A DNA stretch of 64,000 nucleotides from Amoebidium appalachense (GCA_963693365.1 CAVNZM010000011.1:7750001-7814000); one strand, 5' to 3'; shown: positions 32,027 through 60,237, counted from the first letter of the stretch. The notes: a model not told the origin generated them from the sequence alone. A program made the numbers and translations.

Positions 32027-32495
32027 GTCGTACAAGGCGGCATACCTAGACTGGTAATAACGTGTTTTTTCGGCTCGAAGCTAGCCAGCCGGCCGGATCG
32101 ATATCATGGCACCGGCTTCTAAGAGCCCATGGTCATTCAAGTTTTGGAAACCATTATCAATCCATGTTTTTACCCATTTGCACCAGCAGAAAAAATGAAG
32201 GTAACGAGAGGGAAACAAAAAGGCATATGTATGTCAACAGGCTGTCGTTGGATAATATTTTACTAACTGAGCTCATGATGGAACATATACTTGCTATTAT
32301 GCATGGCAAATTTCACACACGAAACCGGCCCAAATTCGGCAAAGGCACTCATGATCAATTACATCAACTTACCACGAACCATAACGTTACACGTTCACAT
32401 GGCAAAATTACATGAGCTCCTCCTTGGCCCCCCTTTCATTTCAAGAAGAATATGTAGGTCAGTGGACCCGAGTAAGAACTGCACCTGAGGGACCT

Positions 32496-32528
<33 letters not shown>

Positions 32529-32679
32529 CTGGAGCCACCGGCCAGGAGCACCCAGCAGGTTGTTGCCCACCGGCATGCACCGTTCGTTTAAACAGCCCAG
32601 CCAAATATTAAAAACCTTGTGGACTTTATTCATACTTCATTTACCATGTAGTGCCCATCTAAAGCTAAAAAGATAAGAC
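32027..32679. other. Spacer between tRNA-Leu and RAD23, with RAD23 poly(A) signal
   Basis: Ordinary sequence plus poly-G at 32499-32527. AATAAA on the minus strand at 32625-32630 probably serves RAD23. No other gene was found. Confidence 0.5.
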
Positions 32680-40992
<8,313 letters not shown>

Positions 40993-41522
40993 CTTCGCAA
41001 GTTGGAACAAAGGGTGCTCTGTCGTCACAAAGAGAAAAAAAACTTGTCCTCTTGTCCAGCACCCGTAAATAAAAGTACAAAAGGTAGGGTGACCGTGGCT
41101 TGGTCGCAAAGTGATGACGTGGCAAAGCGTCAGCTAGATGCGCACGCTTGCGCAAGTTTTGCGCTAAACGTTTTGGCGCGAAATATTTGCCAGCCCGGCC
41201 GCAGCCGCGGCAGGCAAGTTGTGTCACTGGGGCGGCTGTAGGAGGCCAGAGTGGCTGTGTCGTGCAGAGTTGCGCAGAAACATGTGCTCGGGAGGAAGAT
41301 GCATAGGCATATTTATCTCGACACAAGGCTGAAGCTACAATAGTACTATAAGGAGGTTACAAACGGCACACTTAACCTATTTATGCAGTATGTGGCCCTC
41401 CCACCTGGGATGGGCCTACAGAGAACCTAGGCTGTTCCTCTATGCACAAGGGATAGTGTCACCTGAGACTTATTACAATACTTCACCAGCAGACCGTTTC
41501 TCTCGTCCAAAGAACACCAAAC
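40993..41522. promoter_or_regulatory. Divergent promoter shared by RAD23 and the FANCF-like gene
   Basis: A spacer of 530 bp between the two start codons, free of microsatellites. It holds TGACGT (41115-41120, CRE core) and an E2F palindrome (41171-41183). CpG-rich DNA surrounds 41190-41240. Transcription start sites are not visible from sequence. Confidence 0.6.
41171..41183. promoter_or_regulatory. E2F consensus site
   Basis: TTTTGGCGCGAAA matches the TTTSGCGCSAAA consensus at every position and reads the same way toward both genes. Confidence 0.6.
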
Positions 41523-44446
41523 ATGCATCTTTTCAGAGCAGCGGCACACAAAACCAACGAGCCTGCACGTAGCCTGCCCACACACACAGACAGCGACTTT
41601 GTGGTTGCCACGCCCTCCACCCTCTCCTTCTCCTCGCACCCCCCACGTGCACAGGTGCCAGATGGGGCCAAAACCAACGGCCTGGCGCCAACACAGGCAG
41701 GGCAGGCACAGGGGGGTGGGCAGGCAGGCAAGGTGCAGCAGCTGAGGGTGCGGCTTGAGGGGTTCCTTTCTGTGCTTGTCAGTGCCCGGTGCAGCGAGTA
41801 CCTGACTGAGAGTGACGTGGCAACCGCACTCTCCTGGGCCGTCGGCGTTGAGTCTGTATGTTCTGAGCAGCCCCTGCCCCCCCGCCCCGCCCTCCTTCTG
41901 CCAATCTATTTTCAACCGCCAACATCACCTCCGTCCGTTGTCCTCCCCACCACCGCCGTCACAATTCCTTATCGATGTGCTGCCTAGTCATTGCCAACTT
42001 CTTTCACAGATGGGAAGATAAGCGTTTCAGGCAGGACGTTGACCAACCCTCAGTGGTAGTGCTGCATATTTTTCTCTTGCTGTTTAGATCTGCGGGCCTG
42101 AATGTATGTGTAGGGGTCCGGTGGTGTTCGTGTATGTTCTGTCACTGGTGGTAGGTGGGTGGGTGTGTTTCGGGGAGGGGCATGGAGGGAAGGAGAAGGG
42201 GGGCGTGGGGGGGAAGAACCAGCCGTGTGTGCGGTTGTTTTTTTTTATGAAGTGTTTGGCTGGATGTATCCCTGTCTGCACACTGGGATTCAGGCTATAG
42301 AGTACCCCCTACCCACAACTCCCAAACTTCCTCAAACCCAAACTCCAACCCCTTTAAACACACGCACATCCTACCCAACCTTCCCCTCCTCCCCCCCCCC
42401 CCTTCCCCTTCTCCCCCCCCCCCCCCCCCCTTTCCCCCCTTTTCCCCGCCCCCTTCTTCCCCCTCCCCCCTCCCCTGCCCCCTTCACCCCTCACTCCCTT
42501 TTGTTTCACTACCCCTTCCAACACCCCCACAATTCCTGACACAACCGCCACTTTGCCTGACCAACACCCCTTCCAGCTGTACAACAAAGCCAAGGACAGC
42601 ACGCAGGGACTAGCTCTACTCAACCGCATACTTGAGGGGCTGCAACAGGGGAAAGGGCGTTGTGCCGTGACAGGGCACATGCTTGGGCAGGCAAGGTGGC
42701 TGGTACTTGAGGCACTGCTTTGCAACCACTATCTGGCCAGGCCACTGCACTCCTTGGTGTGTGCGAAGTATGAAGAGTTGGGGGGGGGAGGAGGGGGCAC
42801 AGCGCCTGGTGCAGGTGAGGATGAGGGGGTGGGGCAAGGTATAGGGTTGGAGATGTGGGAAGTCGGGAGGGGAGGGGGTGGTGGTGGGGGGGGGGGGGGG
42901 GGGGGGGGGGAGGGGGGGGGGGGGGGTCTGAAGTTAGTATGTACGGTGGGGTTTTTTTTGTTTTTATTTTGTTTTTCTTTCTTTTTCTTTTTTTTTTTCC
43001 TTTTTTTTATTTTCCTTTTCTCTTTTTTTTTGCTTTTTCGGTGGGGTGTGGGGAGGGAAGCGTGTAGCAGGTGGAAAGGCTCTATGTTACTACCTTACAG
43101 CACAGGTCCAATCGTCTTCCCGCTCTATACCCATGCCAGCCGATACCACTCATTGACTATGCCTAGACTTGGCAACCATGCACTGGCATGCAGTGCACCG
43201 ACACTAAATGAATCATGATAATAATAATAGTAACAACCAAACACATGCAGTGCACCGACACTAAATGAATAATGATAATAATACTAACCAAACACATGCA
43301 GTGCACCGACACTAAATGAATAATGATAATAATACTAACAACCAAACACATGCAGTGCACCGACACTAAATGAATAATGATAATAATGGTAACAACTAAA
43401 CACATGCAGTGCACCGACACTAAATGAATAATGATAATAATAGTAACAACCAAACACATGCAGTGCACCGAAACTAAATGAATAATATAATAATAATAGT
43501 GATAACTAAACACATGCAGTGCACCGACACTAAATGAATAATGATACTAATAGTAACAACCAAGCACATGCGGTGCACCGACACTAAATGAATAATGATA
43601 ATAATAGTAACAACTAAACACATGCAGTGCACCGACACTAAATGAATAATGGTAATAATAGTAACAACCAAACACATGCAGTGCACCGACACTAAATGAA
43701 TAATAATAATAATAATAGTGATAACTAAACACATGCAGTGCACAGACACTATATTATTAATAATAATAGCAGTAATCACTCAACACAGTGCACAAACACC
43801 AAATTCTAATGATAAATAAACAAATGCAGTGCACAGACACTAAATTATATTAACAACTAAACACATGCACACCCAGACCCTCTCAACCAGCATCAGGCAA
43901 GTGGCGCTATGCAACCAGCTAGAGTCCATCAGCAGGGTGCTTGCTGCAGCCATCCAGCATACAGCAACACAAACAGTCTACCCCCAGGCAGTAGGCATGG
44001 GCCTAAGGCAGCTGCTGCAGGCCCAGGTGGGTTGCTATTAAAAGCATGGGTGTGTGTGTGCAAGCAGAGTGGTCTGGACATGTATACACAGCATTATGGT
44101 TGTACCGGGTGTGTGTGTGTGTGTTGGGGGGAGGGGAGGGGGGGGATGACGCCTTTGTGTGTGCTGCCCGCCTCTTGCTGGCTCATTTCTGCATAATTTC
44201 CCTACATCTACCAACCTACCCCCTCTTCCACACCCACCCACCCACCCACCCACCCAGTGAAGGAGTTGTGTTGGGTTTCGTGGACGAGGTGAATGGGTCA
44301 AAATTCTGTACTGTGGATAACTTGGGCCGCTCCTGAGGGTGGGTCTGCTTATGATTCATGCCCTGTGTGTGTGCTTTGCATATTACGCATTGTTATGTCC
44401 GTCGTGAATGCATAGTTCGTACTCTGTAATACATGCTGAACCTCCC

Positions 44447-44477
<31 letters not shown>

Positions 44478-44580
44478 ACACCCATCCCCCCCCCCCCCCA
44501 ACCTAACCCAACCACCCACCCACTCGCCTACCCACCCACACCATCCCCCCCTTGTGTACTTCGTACTTTTTGACGCATTC

Positions 44581-44631
<51 letters not shown>

Positions 44632-45197
44632 ACACACACCCTCCTGCCCCACAGGTAAAATCTACTGGTCGCATGGACCCCCACCTCCTCAGCCAATTGG
44701 AAAGTCTGCTGCAGGCCAGCCCAGAGGCACTCCCGGCAGTAACGGCTGCAACCCTGCCCCCACAGTCTGGCATGAGCGAAAATGCAGATGGGGTGGGGGG
44801 GCTTTTGGCACAGTGGTTGGTGGGGTTTCTTGAGTGCAACCCACATGTGGCCAGGGTGGGGTATGGGTGCATGGGTGGGGATGAGCTGATGGTCAGGGCA
44901 TGTGACGTGCACTTTGCCCTGTGCAGGCACTACCTAAGTTACCTGAGAGATAGGACTATGGATTGGGTAGGAACAAACAGGTGTGGTGTGGTTGGTAGGG
45001 CCCCGGATAAAGGCGCAGATGTAGATGTTCTTGTGGATTTTGTGTTTGGTTCGGTGGTTGAGATGGGTGGGGGGACGGAGGAGGAGGAGGGGAAGAGGTT
45101 GAGGGGGCAGTGGGTGGTGGCTGCGAAACACTCGGAGGGGTTGGGCTTGGTGGGTGTGGCCATGCTGATAGGTGTGTGTGATGCCATGGTGGAATAA
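41523..45197 (+). CDS. FANCF: Probable Fanconi anaemia group F protein
   Basis: Four exons, all phase 0: 41523-41855, 42577-42756, 43877-44026, 44655-45197, giving 401 residues (human FANCF is 374). FANCF is a helical adaptor of the Fanconi core complex that monoubiquitinates FANCD2 during crosslink repair. The N-terminus has an ordered helix VQQLRVRLEGFLSVLVSARC, then SDVATALSWA, comparable in position and pattern with the FANCF opening helices. Next come LLNRILEGLQQ and HMLGQARWLVLEALLCNHYL. The last exon has LLAQWLVGFL and then MVRACDVHFALCRHYLSYLR and DRTMDWVG, which fits the FANCF HEAT-like C-terminus ending in a WG/WVG motif. Residues 1-55 are Pro/Ala/Gln-rich, and an acceptor at cacgtgcacag| (41656) could mean the true start differs. 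The identification is from pattern and length only; another helical-repeat protein remains possible. Confidence 0.45.
43200..43870. repeat. Minisatellite of about 55 bp, about 12 copies
   Basis: The unit contains ACACATGCAGTGCACCGACA, then CTAAATGAATAATGATAATAAT. An internal trinucleotide (AAT) varies the length between copies. It lies in the second FANCF-like intron and ends 7-20 bases before the next exon. Confidence 0.9.
44271..44442 (-). repeat. Dispersed poly-C-ended repeat, copy in FANCF-like intron
   Basis: TTGGGTTTCGTGGACGAGG at the start, CTGAGGGTGGGTCTGCTTATG in the middle, poly-C at the end. It aligns with 12151-12321 with many substitutions. A further fragment of 34 bases (44551-44584) repeats the CTTGTGTACTTCGTACTTTT end and again meets poly-C. 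Confidence 0.75.
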
Positions 45198-46746
45198 TGG
45201 TGTGTGTATGTTTTCGGAAAAGGGGGGGGGGGGGGGGGGGGGGGGGGAGTAGTTGGTGAGGTAGGGTAAATGTTGTGGTTATGGGCAATGGCGGTATGAA
45301 TGCTGGGCTTATAATCTGCCTTAGGACGTCAAGATTTTTGTTTTTGTTTTTAGGTGTGAATGCTGAGACGTATAACACCGAGTATTTTCATATGAATGAC
45401 TGTTGATATTGGCGAATGTAGGACCTCATGTGCTATGTATGTAGGTTGTATGTGTACTACATATCATTGGGTGCCTTATGATGTCAGATGGTGAATTTAG
45501 TATTAGTTTGGTTTGGCTGGTTGGCATGGTGACGTGTAACTGTGCAACCCCGGCATGTAAATTATGATGTAGTACCAAGCAAGTGACGGAATTACAACCT
45601 GGGCAGTGTTATGCCAGTTCTTTTTTACCCATGTATGCCTGTGGCCGATCCCGCTTCACCAACCCCATGTGAAACCTTAGCACTGCAAAGCTTTATGGGG
45701 AGCTCCGTCTCTCGAGCTCAGTCCTTTTTGAATCCTCCTACCGTCTCATTGGTTGCATGTCATTCGTAACATCTTCCTCCAACCCTTCAGTGCTTCTTGC
45801 ACATGATGTACACCCAGTTATCAGTTGCGGCGTAATTTAGCCAACAGAACAGTGGCACACTTTGAACACTACATAACAGAGAAAATAACAAATTTACTAT
45901 ATTTACCACCTCATCCGGTATCCCTTACACGTGTGCACGGGCCCCGTGTTTGCCTGCTACCAGTGCATGCAGCCGAATGGTGGCATGCCAGGCCTAGGTG
46001 CCGGTGTGAGCACAGAAAGCAATGTTGATACCCCAACACATCAACTAAGATCTCTGGGGTGCACTTGCATGCGCATACAACACTTTCACAACACAACACA
46101 ACCCCCCCCCCCCCCCCCCCCCCCCCCCCACCACCACCACCCCCACCCACCCACCCACCCGCCCACCCAAGCCCGGTGATCCATTGCAATATGTACAAAC
46201 AATTTGAATTGTGTACACATGTGGTCACCGTGCCCCCCTTCCCCCCTCCACCCCCAAGCTTCCCCCCTCCACCTACCCCCCAGCGGCCCCCAACAAACAA
46301 CACCAACAACAACAAAAAAAAAAAAGAAAAGAAAAAGAAAAGAAAAAGAAACGAAAAACATGGCCCCCACCAATACACATGCACGTACCATTACTGCCAC
46401 CCATGTGAACCTACCCACCAACGTACGTCACCCAGACCATCACCGTTTCCATGGCCACCACAAGAAACGCAAAAAAGAAACCGAACAATGAGAGAAGAAC
46501 GAGTCCATTATTGGAGATCTGTGTAGAGAGAATGAAAAAGAAAGGCAAAAGGCCACCGTGATCACAACCACGTGTACAATCAATGAACCTGGGTCACCCC
46601 CGTATATTTGGATCATAATGGGGCACCAAATGATACTGCCATCTCAGAAATTGTGTGCCTTCCAACTGCCCTCAGTAATGTGCTGACGTGGCCGCAGCCG
46701 GAGGAGATGGGGTACATAACGTACGTACACACGTACCGGGCTTTTT

Positions 46747-46804
<58 letters not shown>

Positions 46805-47319
46805 GGGGGGGAGGGGGGGGGGATAAGAACATGTAGGACATGTACAGTGTTTATTATTCGGTGTCTGATGCACCTTCCTAGGCCATATAAATTACACATA
46901 GAATGCAGCTGCAGCAGATGATTTATGAATAATGAACATAAGTATCTACACATGTACACCCTGTTTGCATGCTAAATATATTGTGGCGGCACCAAGTACA
47001 ACCAGTGTCTGTAAACTAAACATTCAAAAAGTGCTTATGTCTACGTGTGCACGTGTGCATGTAATAATAGTATACAACCGCTTACATGCTTCAGATAGCC
47101 ACACCAGGACCCATGGTCAATAGCAATTATACTTGGGACGCACCATACAAAGCAACAGACACACCACCATGCCAGGCCCAAACTAAAATATCCAAGGCCA
47201 TGCCAGCCACACAACAGGCCACACCCCATATCAACACTGTCCATGTGTGCACCCACAAGAGGCATGCATTTCCGTACATGGGTACCCAGCCCACACCAAA
47301 ACATCGTGCCCCCCCCCCA
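45198..47319. other. Intergenic between convergent genes, no gene seen
   Basis: Poly-G at 45222-45247, poly-C at 46103-46129, A-rich 46310-46345, poly-T then poly-G at 46741-46812. The rest is unique sequence without an exon chain I can support. Confidence 0.4.
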
Positions 47320-53825
<6,506 letters not shown>

Positions 53826-54368
53826 GATGGAAGCGGATTACTGAAATTGTGTTCGTGCAAATTGCCTGTTTGGGGGCCCCGTAGGAGTATATGTGTGGGG
53901 GCTAAGTTATATCAACTGAGGCCTAAACACCTACACAGGGGATCAATAGTGAAAGGACCGCAACTAAACTCAAAGAGGCAAGGGTCGAGCTCTGGGTCGA
54001 GCTTTTCACTTGAAGGGCTGCGGAAGAGACAACAAAAAAACATTTGGTGTGATGCCGGGACAGCCAATCAAAATGTATCACCCATATATGGTTCTCCAAA
54101 TGGTTTTGTGATTGGTTACAAAAGGTAATTCATGAGCCATCATGACGTCACCACAAACTTTCTCTCCCCGCCCCGCCTACTCTGGAGGCCTTGCTCCGCA
54201 CTCACCGTGGAAGCCTCGCAGTCGCACCCTCAGTCGCACACGGTTACTAACAACCTACCGAGTTGCACCTTTGTAATCCTCAAAACACATAGGCCCATAT
54301 CTTTTTCTCTGGCGCCCATATCTTGTTCTCTAGTGGTGCGTGCTGGTGCCTCTGTGGCTGGGCTGAGA
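53826..54368. promoter_or_regulatory. Divergent promoter, secernin / FRG1
   Basis: 543 bp between start codons. A CCAAT box (54064-54068), an inverted CCAAT (ATTGG, 54111-54115) and a perfect palindromic CRE TGACGTCA (54143-54150) lie in order. The distances suit FRG1 transcription starting near 54200-54300. Confidence 0.6.
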
Positions 54369-54447
54369 ATGGCAAGCTACGAGGTGGCCAAGAGCAGCAA
54401 GCTCACCTTCAAGGGCGAGTCCACAAAGTAAGAGGGGGGGCAGGGAG

Positions 54448-54486
<39 letters not shown>

Positions 54487-54610
54487 GGGGGGGGGGAATA
54501 GGGAGGTGTTGTGGCAGCGACAGAGCGTCTGTATACGAAAAATGATATAGTTGGGGTGGAGATGGATGGGGGCGGGCTAGCAAAGAGAGGGATAGTATGT
54601 GTGTCGTGAG

Positions 54611-54669
<59 letters not shown>

Positions 54670-54747
54670 TTTGGGGGGGGGGGGGACGGAGGGTTGGGGG
54701 AGGGGGAGGGAGGAAAGAAGGAGAGAGGGAATGGGGGGGACGGGGGG

Positions 54748-54825
<78 letters not shown>

Positions 54826-54856
54826 GAGAGAGATAGAAGGAGGGGGGGGGGGGGGG

Positions 54857-54898
<42 letters not shown>

Positions 54899-55006
54899 GG
54901 AGAGAAAAGAGAGAAGGGGAGAGAATCTGGAGTATATATATATATATGGAGATCGTGTGTGTGTGTACGTGTGTGTGGTGTGGGTGGTGCTGGTGGTGGT
55001 GGTGGT

Positions 55007-55037
<31 letters not shown>

Positions 55038-57562
55038 GAGGGAGGGGGGGGGGGGGGGGAAGGGGGGAAGGGGAGAATACTGTTGCCTTCGCCGAAGAAT
55101 TTTGGATTCTTCGGCGAAGGCAACAAGGGATACGGGTTTGAGAAGGGAGTCCTTTGAGGATTGGCAAGTGGGAAGGATGGCTGGAAGGTTCCAGGCAAAA
55201 CTAGTGGTTTTTTGTGGGGAGGTGGGGCAGGGAAGGACAGAATGAGGGGGTTGTGGGCCGGAGGAGAAGCGGAGGCGGGGGGAGGGGAGGTGAAGCTGCG
55301 ATATTTTTTGGTATGGTGGTGATGTTTAAAGTGTGTCAGGTCAACTCTTTTTTTGGAGAGGCAGTGGGGAGGGGAAACTTGGAACCTCTCTGCAAGGGAC
55401 ATTCTAGCCCGGGGCCGGGGGGGGGGGGGGGGGGGGGGGAGGGAGGGGGGGGGAGGGGGCTTCGACGTGGGGCCTTGGTAGCCTGTCAGTAAGGAAAAGG
55501 CAACGGGTTGTGAGGAAGGCAACACCCGCACCCTGCTTGTTTCTGTTTGGTGCCTTGGGGCACTGACTGATGGTGGTCTGCAGGAAGAAGAAGAAGCACA
55601 AGCACAAGAGGAAGGCGGAGGAGGTGGAGAAGGCAGACCTCATACACGGTGCGTGAGGAGCTGGGGGGAGGAGGGGGATGGGGGGGGGCTGATAAATGGG
55701 GGAGAGGGTGCTTTTGTGTGTCCTTTTTTTTTGGGGGGGGGGGGGGGGGGGGGGAGCGAGGACTGGTTGAGGGGGCTTTTTTTTTGGGGGGGGGGGGGGG
55801 GGGTGTGGGTGTGGAGGGGGGGGGGGGGGGGGGGGGGGGGGACATGTGTATGTGTGCATGGGTGAGTGGGTGCAAGTGTAGGGGTGTGTGTGTGAGGGAG
55901 GTGGGGGGAGAGGGGGAGGGGAGAGTGGGGGGGGGGGTTGGCAATGTGTGTATTGGGGGAGTGGGTGGGTGTGGTGGGTGCATGTGTATTGTTGTGTGTG
56001 TGGGGAGGGGGGAGGGGGGAGGGGGGCTGGTGAATGTGGTGTGGATAAGAGGTAGGGTACGTAGATGTAGATGGATGTTGGGGAGAGGGGGGGGGAGGGT
56101 AGAGAAGAATGGGAGAAAAACTTACATGAAGAGAGAGGAGATTGTGTTGGTAGTGAATGGGTGAGACTGTGTGTGTGTGATGAGCGATTAGGGGTGAGTT
56201 GCTGCTGCAAAGGGGAGGGGGGGGGGGGGGGGGGAGGGGGGAGAATTTAGGTGTGTGTAGGAAGGGGTGAAGAATTTAGGTGTGTGTAGGAAGGTGGTGA
56301 AGGATTTAGATGTGTGTAGGAAGGTGGTGTAGCTGGGTGCATGCAGTGGGGTAACTGGGTGGATTCAAGTGGGGTAACTGGGTGAATTCAAGTGGGGCTA
56401 TTGGGTGGATTCAAGTGGGGTAGCTGGGTGGATTCAAGTGGGGTAACTGGGTGGGTTCAAGTGGGGTAACTGGGTGGATTCAAAGTGGGGTAACTGTGTG
56501 GATTCAAGTGGGGCAACTGGGTGGATTCAAGTGGGGTAAGTGGGTGGATTCAAGTGGGTTAACTGGGTGGATGCAAGTGGGGTAACTGGGAGGATTCTAG
56601 TGGGGTAACTGGGTGGGTTTGTGCAGGCAGGTGGTGGCCAATCACATCCCTGGAGGAGTTCAAGGGGCCAGTCATTTTGCAGTGGCACGATGGCAGATAT
56701 CTTTTTGCTGAGGTGGGTGGGTGGGTGGTGGTGGTGGTGGTGGTGGTGTGGTGTGTCGGGGGGGAAGGGGGGGGGGGGGGGGGGGGGGGGCTGAGAGGTG
56801 CTTGTGTGGCATGTGTGTGTGTTGGGGGGGGGGGGGGGGGGGGGGGGGAGGAGCGGGGGATGTGTGTGTTTGTGGGGGGGGGGGGGGGGGAGGAGGTGTG
56901 AGAGGTGCATGTGTGGCATGTGTGGCATGTGTGTGTGGGAGTTGGGGGGGGGGGGGGGGGAGAGGACAGCGCAGAGGGGTGTGTGGATGTATGTGTGCTT
57001 TTGGGGGGGCAGGAGGCGGATGTGTGGGGTGTGTGTGTGTGTGGGGAGAGGGGGAGGGGGGATGTGTGTGTGTGCGCCGGGGGCATGTGGGGATGTGTGT
57101 GTGTGCGCCGGGGGCATGTGGGGATGTGTGTGTGTGCGCCGGGGGCATGTGGGGATGTGTGTGTGTGCGCCGGGGGCATGTGGGGATGTGTGTGTGTGCG
57201 CCGGGGGCATGTGGGGATGTGTGTGTGTGCGCCGGGGGCATGTGGGGATGTGTGTGTGTGCGCCGGGGGCATGTGGGGATGTGTGTGTGTGCGCCGGGGG
57301 CATGTGGGGATGTGTGTGTGTGCGCCGGGGGCATGTGGGGGGAGGGGGGGGGGGTTGGGAAGGGTTGGAGCTGTGCAGGAAGCACACGGTTGGACTTTCA
57401 TTGTTGTTTGGTCCAATGGCAGGTCACCGTGTGCATGCAGTTGCTGGGTGGGTGTCTGCGATGAGCAAGCATGGATGTAAGACGAATGGGGATGGCACAA
57501 AGGGTGTGGTTGTGGCAGAATGGGCAGTGGTCTTGGAGTTGGTTGAGGATGGGTGTGTGTGT

Positions 57563-57644
<82 letters not shown>

Positions 57645-58302
57645 TGTGGGCCAAGTTGGTGGCTAATGGTTGCTTTTCGGTCGGTGTTTTGAACTGGCCA
57701 TCTCCTTGTGTCCTTTGCAGCCTTTGACAGGGGGGTTGGGCGCAGGTGTCTGCAACATTCAAGGCGGGTGACCTCAGAGACACAGGTTGGTGCTATGGTT
57801 TGCTTGGTTTCTTTTTCCTTTTTGGTGGAGGGGGCCGGGGGGAGGGGGGATGGTGGAGGGGGGGATGGTGTGGGGAGGGGGGGGGGGGGGGGGGGGGGGG
57901 GGAGGGGGAGGGGGGAGGGGGGGGGGGGGGGGGGGAAGGCAGTGGAGGGGGGATGGTGTGTGTGTGTTGGGGGGGGGGGGGGGGGGGGGGAGGGGGAGGG
58001 GGGAAGGCAGTGGACGAGGATAAGGGGGGGGGGGGGGCAAGGGTGAAACACATACGCGAAATGGTTTGGAGAAGGAGAGGGAGGGCGATGGGGGGGGGAG
58101 GTGAAGTAACTTTTTGAAATGCTAAAAAGAAGTCATGTGAAGGGTGGCAAGGCAAAGGGGTGTGTGTGGTGTGTGTGTGTGTGTGTTGGGGGGGGTTGGA
58201 GGGGGGGGGGGGGGGGGGGGGGGAGGATGGGGATTAAGTGCATTTGTGTGTGTGTGTATGTGTTCGTTGTTATGTGTGTTTGTATGTGTGTGTTTGATTG
58301 TG

Positions 58303-58377
<75 letters not shown>

Positions 58378-58757
58378 TACTTAGCACTTGTGCGTGCGTG
58401 TGGGTACATGCCTGTTTTCTGCGCCTGTGCATTACGTCCCCCTACTAACACAAACACCTCTATGAGCAGATGACCCCGAGGGCTTTGATCCAGCCGAGGT
58501 GTTCACGGTGGTGCAGGCAGGCAGTGGGCAGATAGGGCTCAAGAGTGGCTATGACCGCTATCTGGGCACAAACAGCAGTGGAAAGCTGACGGGATATGCC
58601 GAGGCCATAGGCCAGCTGGAGATGTGGATTCCTGAGCTGGATGAGGTGGGGTGGGTGCACAGTGTAGTCCTAGGGGGCATTTGGTTTGGGCTGACACAAA
58701 GTTCTACACACTGTGCGAGCATGCACACACACACACACACATACACACACACACACT

Positions 58758-58800
<43 letters not shown>

Positions 58801-60237
58801 TTCTCTCTCTCTCTCTCGAATAAAGCCCATCTGGTGCAGGGCTTTGGATGGATTGCACTCGGCATGCCTTCTGGGGTCTAGCATGGGTGTGGGGCATGTT
58901 TGGGTGGGTGGAGGGGGGGGGGGGGGGGATGGCCATACAGCACGTGCATGGGCCCTGACTGTGTGGGGGCAGGGCATGGTGCACCTCAAGAGCAGCATCG
59001 GCAAGTACATGACACGTAAGTGCCTGCACCAAGCCCCCCCAAAAAATGGCTCATAGCAATGAACAGTGCCTGCCTGTGTGGTGCGTAGTTGCAGAAACAA
59101 CCGCTCTCCACTACAACTGTTGGCCTCTTTCTTGTCTTGCCAATACTTAGAGAAAGGGGGGAAACCCTGGCCCAGGGGGGGGGGGGGAGGGGGCGGGGGG
59201 GGGGGGCATAAAGCTAGGATGCACGTATATGGGGCAGGGTCATTGATGGACAGGCAGGGGAGCTGTGTGCTGAGGTCATGTGCAGTGCAGGAGGATGGGA
59301 CTGTGCGCTGTGAGGAGAAGGAACAGGGGCAAAGCACAGCCATGCGGGTGTGGTCGGGGGAGACACCGCCTAGCAAGAAGCAGAAGGGGGATGGGCAGGG
59401 TGACCTCAAGTCATTCGAGAAGGATGCCGCGTACGTGGTCCCCGGGGGAGGGGGGAGGGGGTAGGGAGTGGATGTGTGTGTGTGGGGGGGGGGGGGGGGG
59501 AGGTGGGGGGAGGTAGGGAAGGGGTGTGTGTGTGTGGGGGGGGGGGGGGGAGGTAGGGAGAGGGTGTGTGTGTTCGGGGAGGGGGGGACGGAGAAGGGGC
59601 TGTGTGGGGAGGGGGGGGGGGGAGGAAGGGAGAGGGTGTGTGTGGTGGGGAGGGGGGGGGGGGGAGGGGGGGGAGGGGGAGGGGGGCAGCAGGGCACAGA
59701 AGGTGGGGATGGGGAGGCTGAGACATGGTTGCATGAGCAATTGGGCACACAAAGACACAGCCACAGCCACAGGCAGTTGGGAAGGTTGTTAAGTGGTGGG
59801 GGAGGGAGGAAAGGCAAGGCAAGGGGCTACTGGGTGGTCTCTGTGCCTGCAGGACTGTGGTCAGTGCAGACATATGGAATGCTGACTGGGTGGATTTACA
59901 CAGCAAGCGGTTCCAGAGCTACATGGGGCGGGGGTATGAGGGGCTGGACAACGAGGGCCTGAAGAAGGCAAGGAAGGAGGGCAAGCTGAGCGAGGCATTG
60001 CTGGTACGTGCTGGGGGGGGGGGGGGGGGGGGGGGGGGGGGTGGGAGGGAGGGAGGGGGGAGGATGCGCATAAGAAAAAAGTGGGGAAGGGAAGGGACAA
60101 AGGGATCGCTGTCAGGATTCGTGCAAAGATCGTTGTCACTTGTCAGGTCACACACACACAAACACACACACACTCTCTCGCTCTCTTTTTTTTTTTTTTG
60201 TGTGTGTGTGTCCGTGTGTGTGTTTGTGGGGGGGGCA

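Noticed and set aside
43163-43779. Minus-strand frames with repeated LVSVHCMCLV
   Set aside because: Translation of the minisatellite of about 55 bp; no start or splice context.
54739-55141. Arg-Glu-rich frame of 180 codons
   Set aside because: Translation of (GA)n in FRG1 intron 1.
57380-57470. Alternative FRG1 exons after tgtgcag (57380) or ggcag (57422)
   Set aside because: They do not fit the required phase 0 to 1 between the exons at 56627 and 58470 and show no family similarity; 57731-57785 fits.
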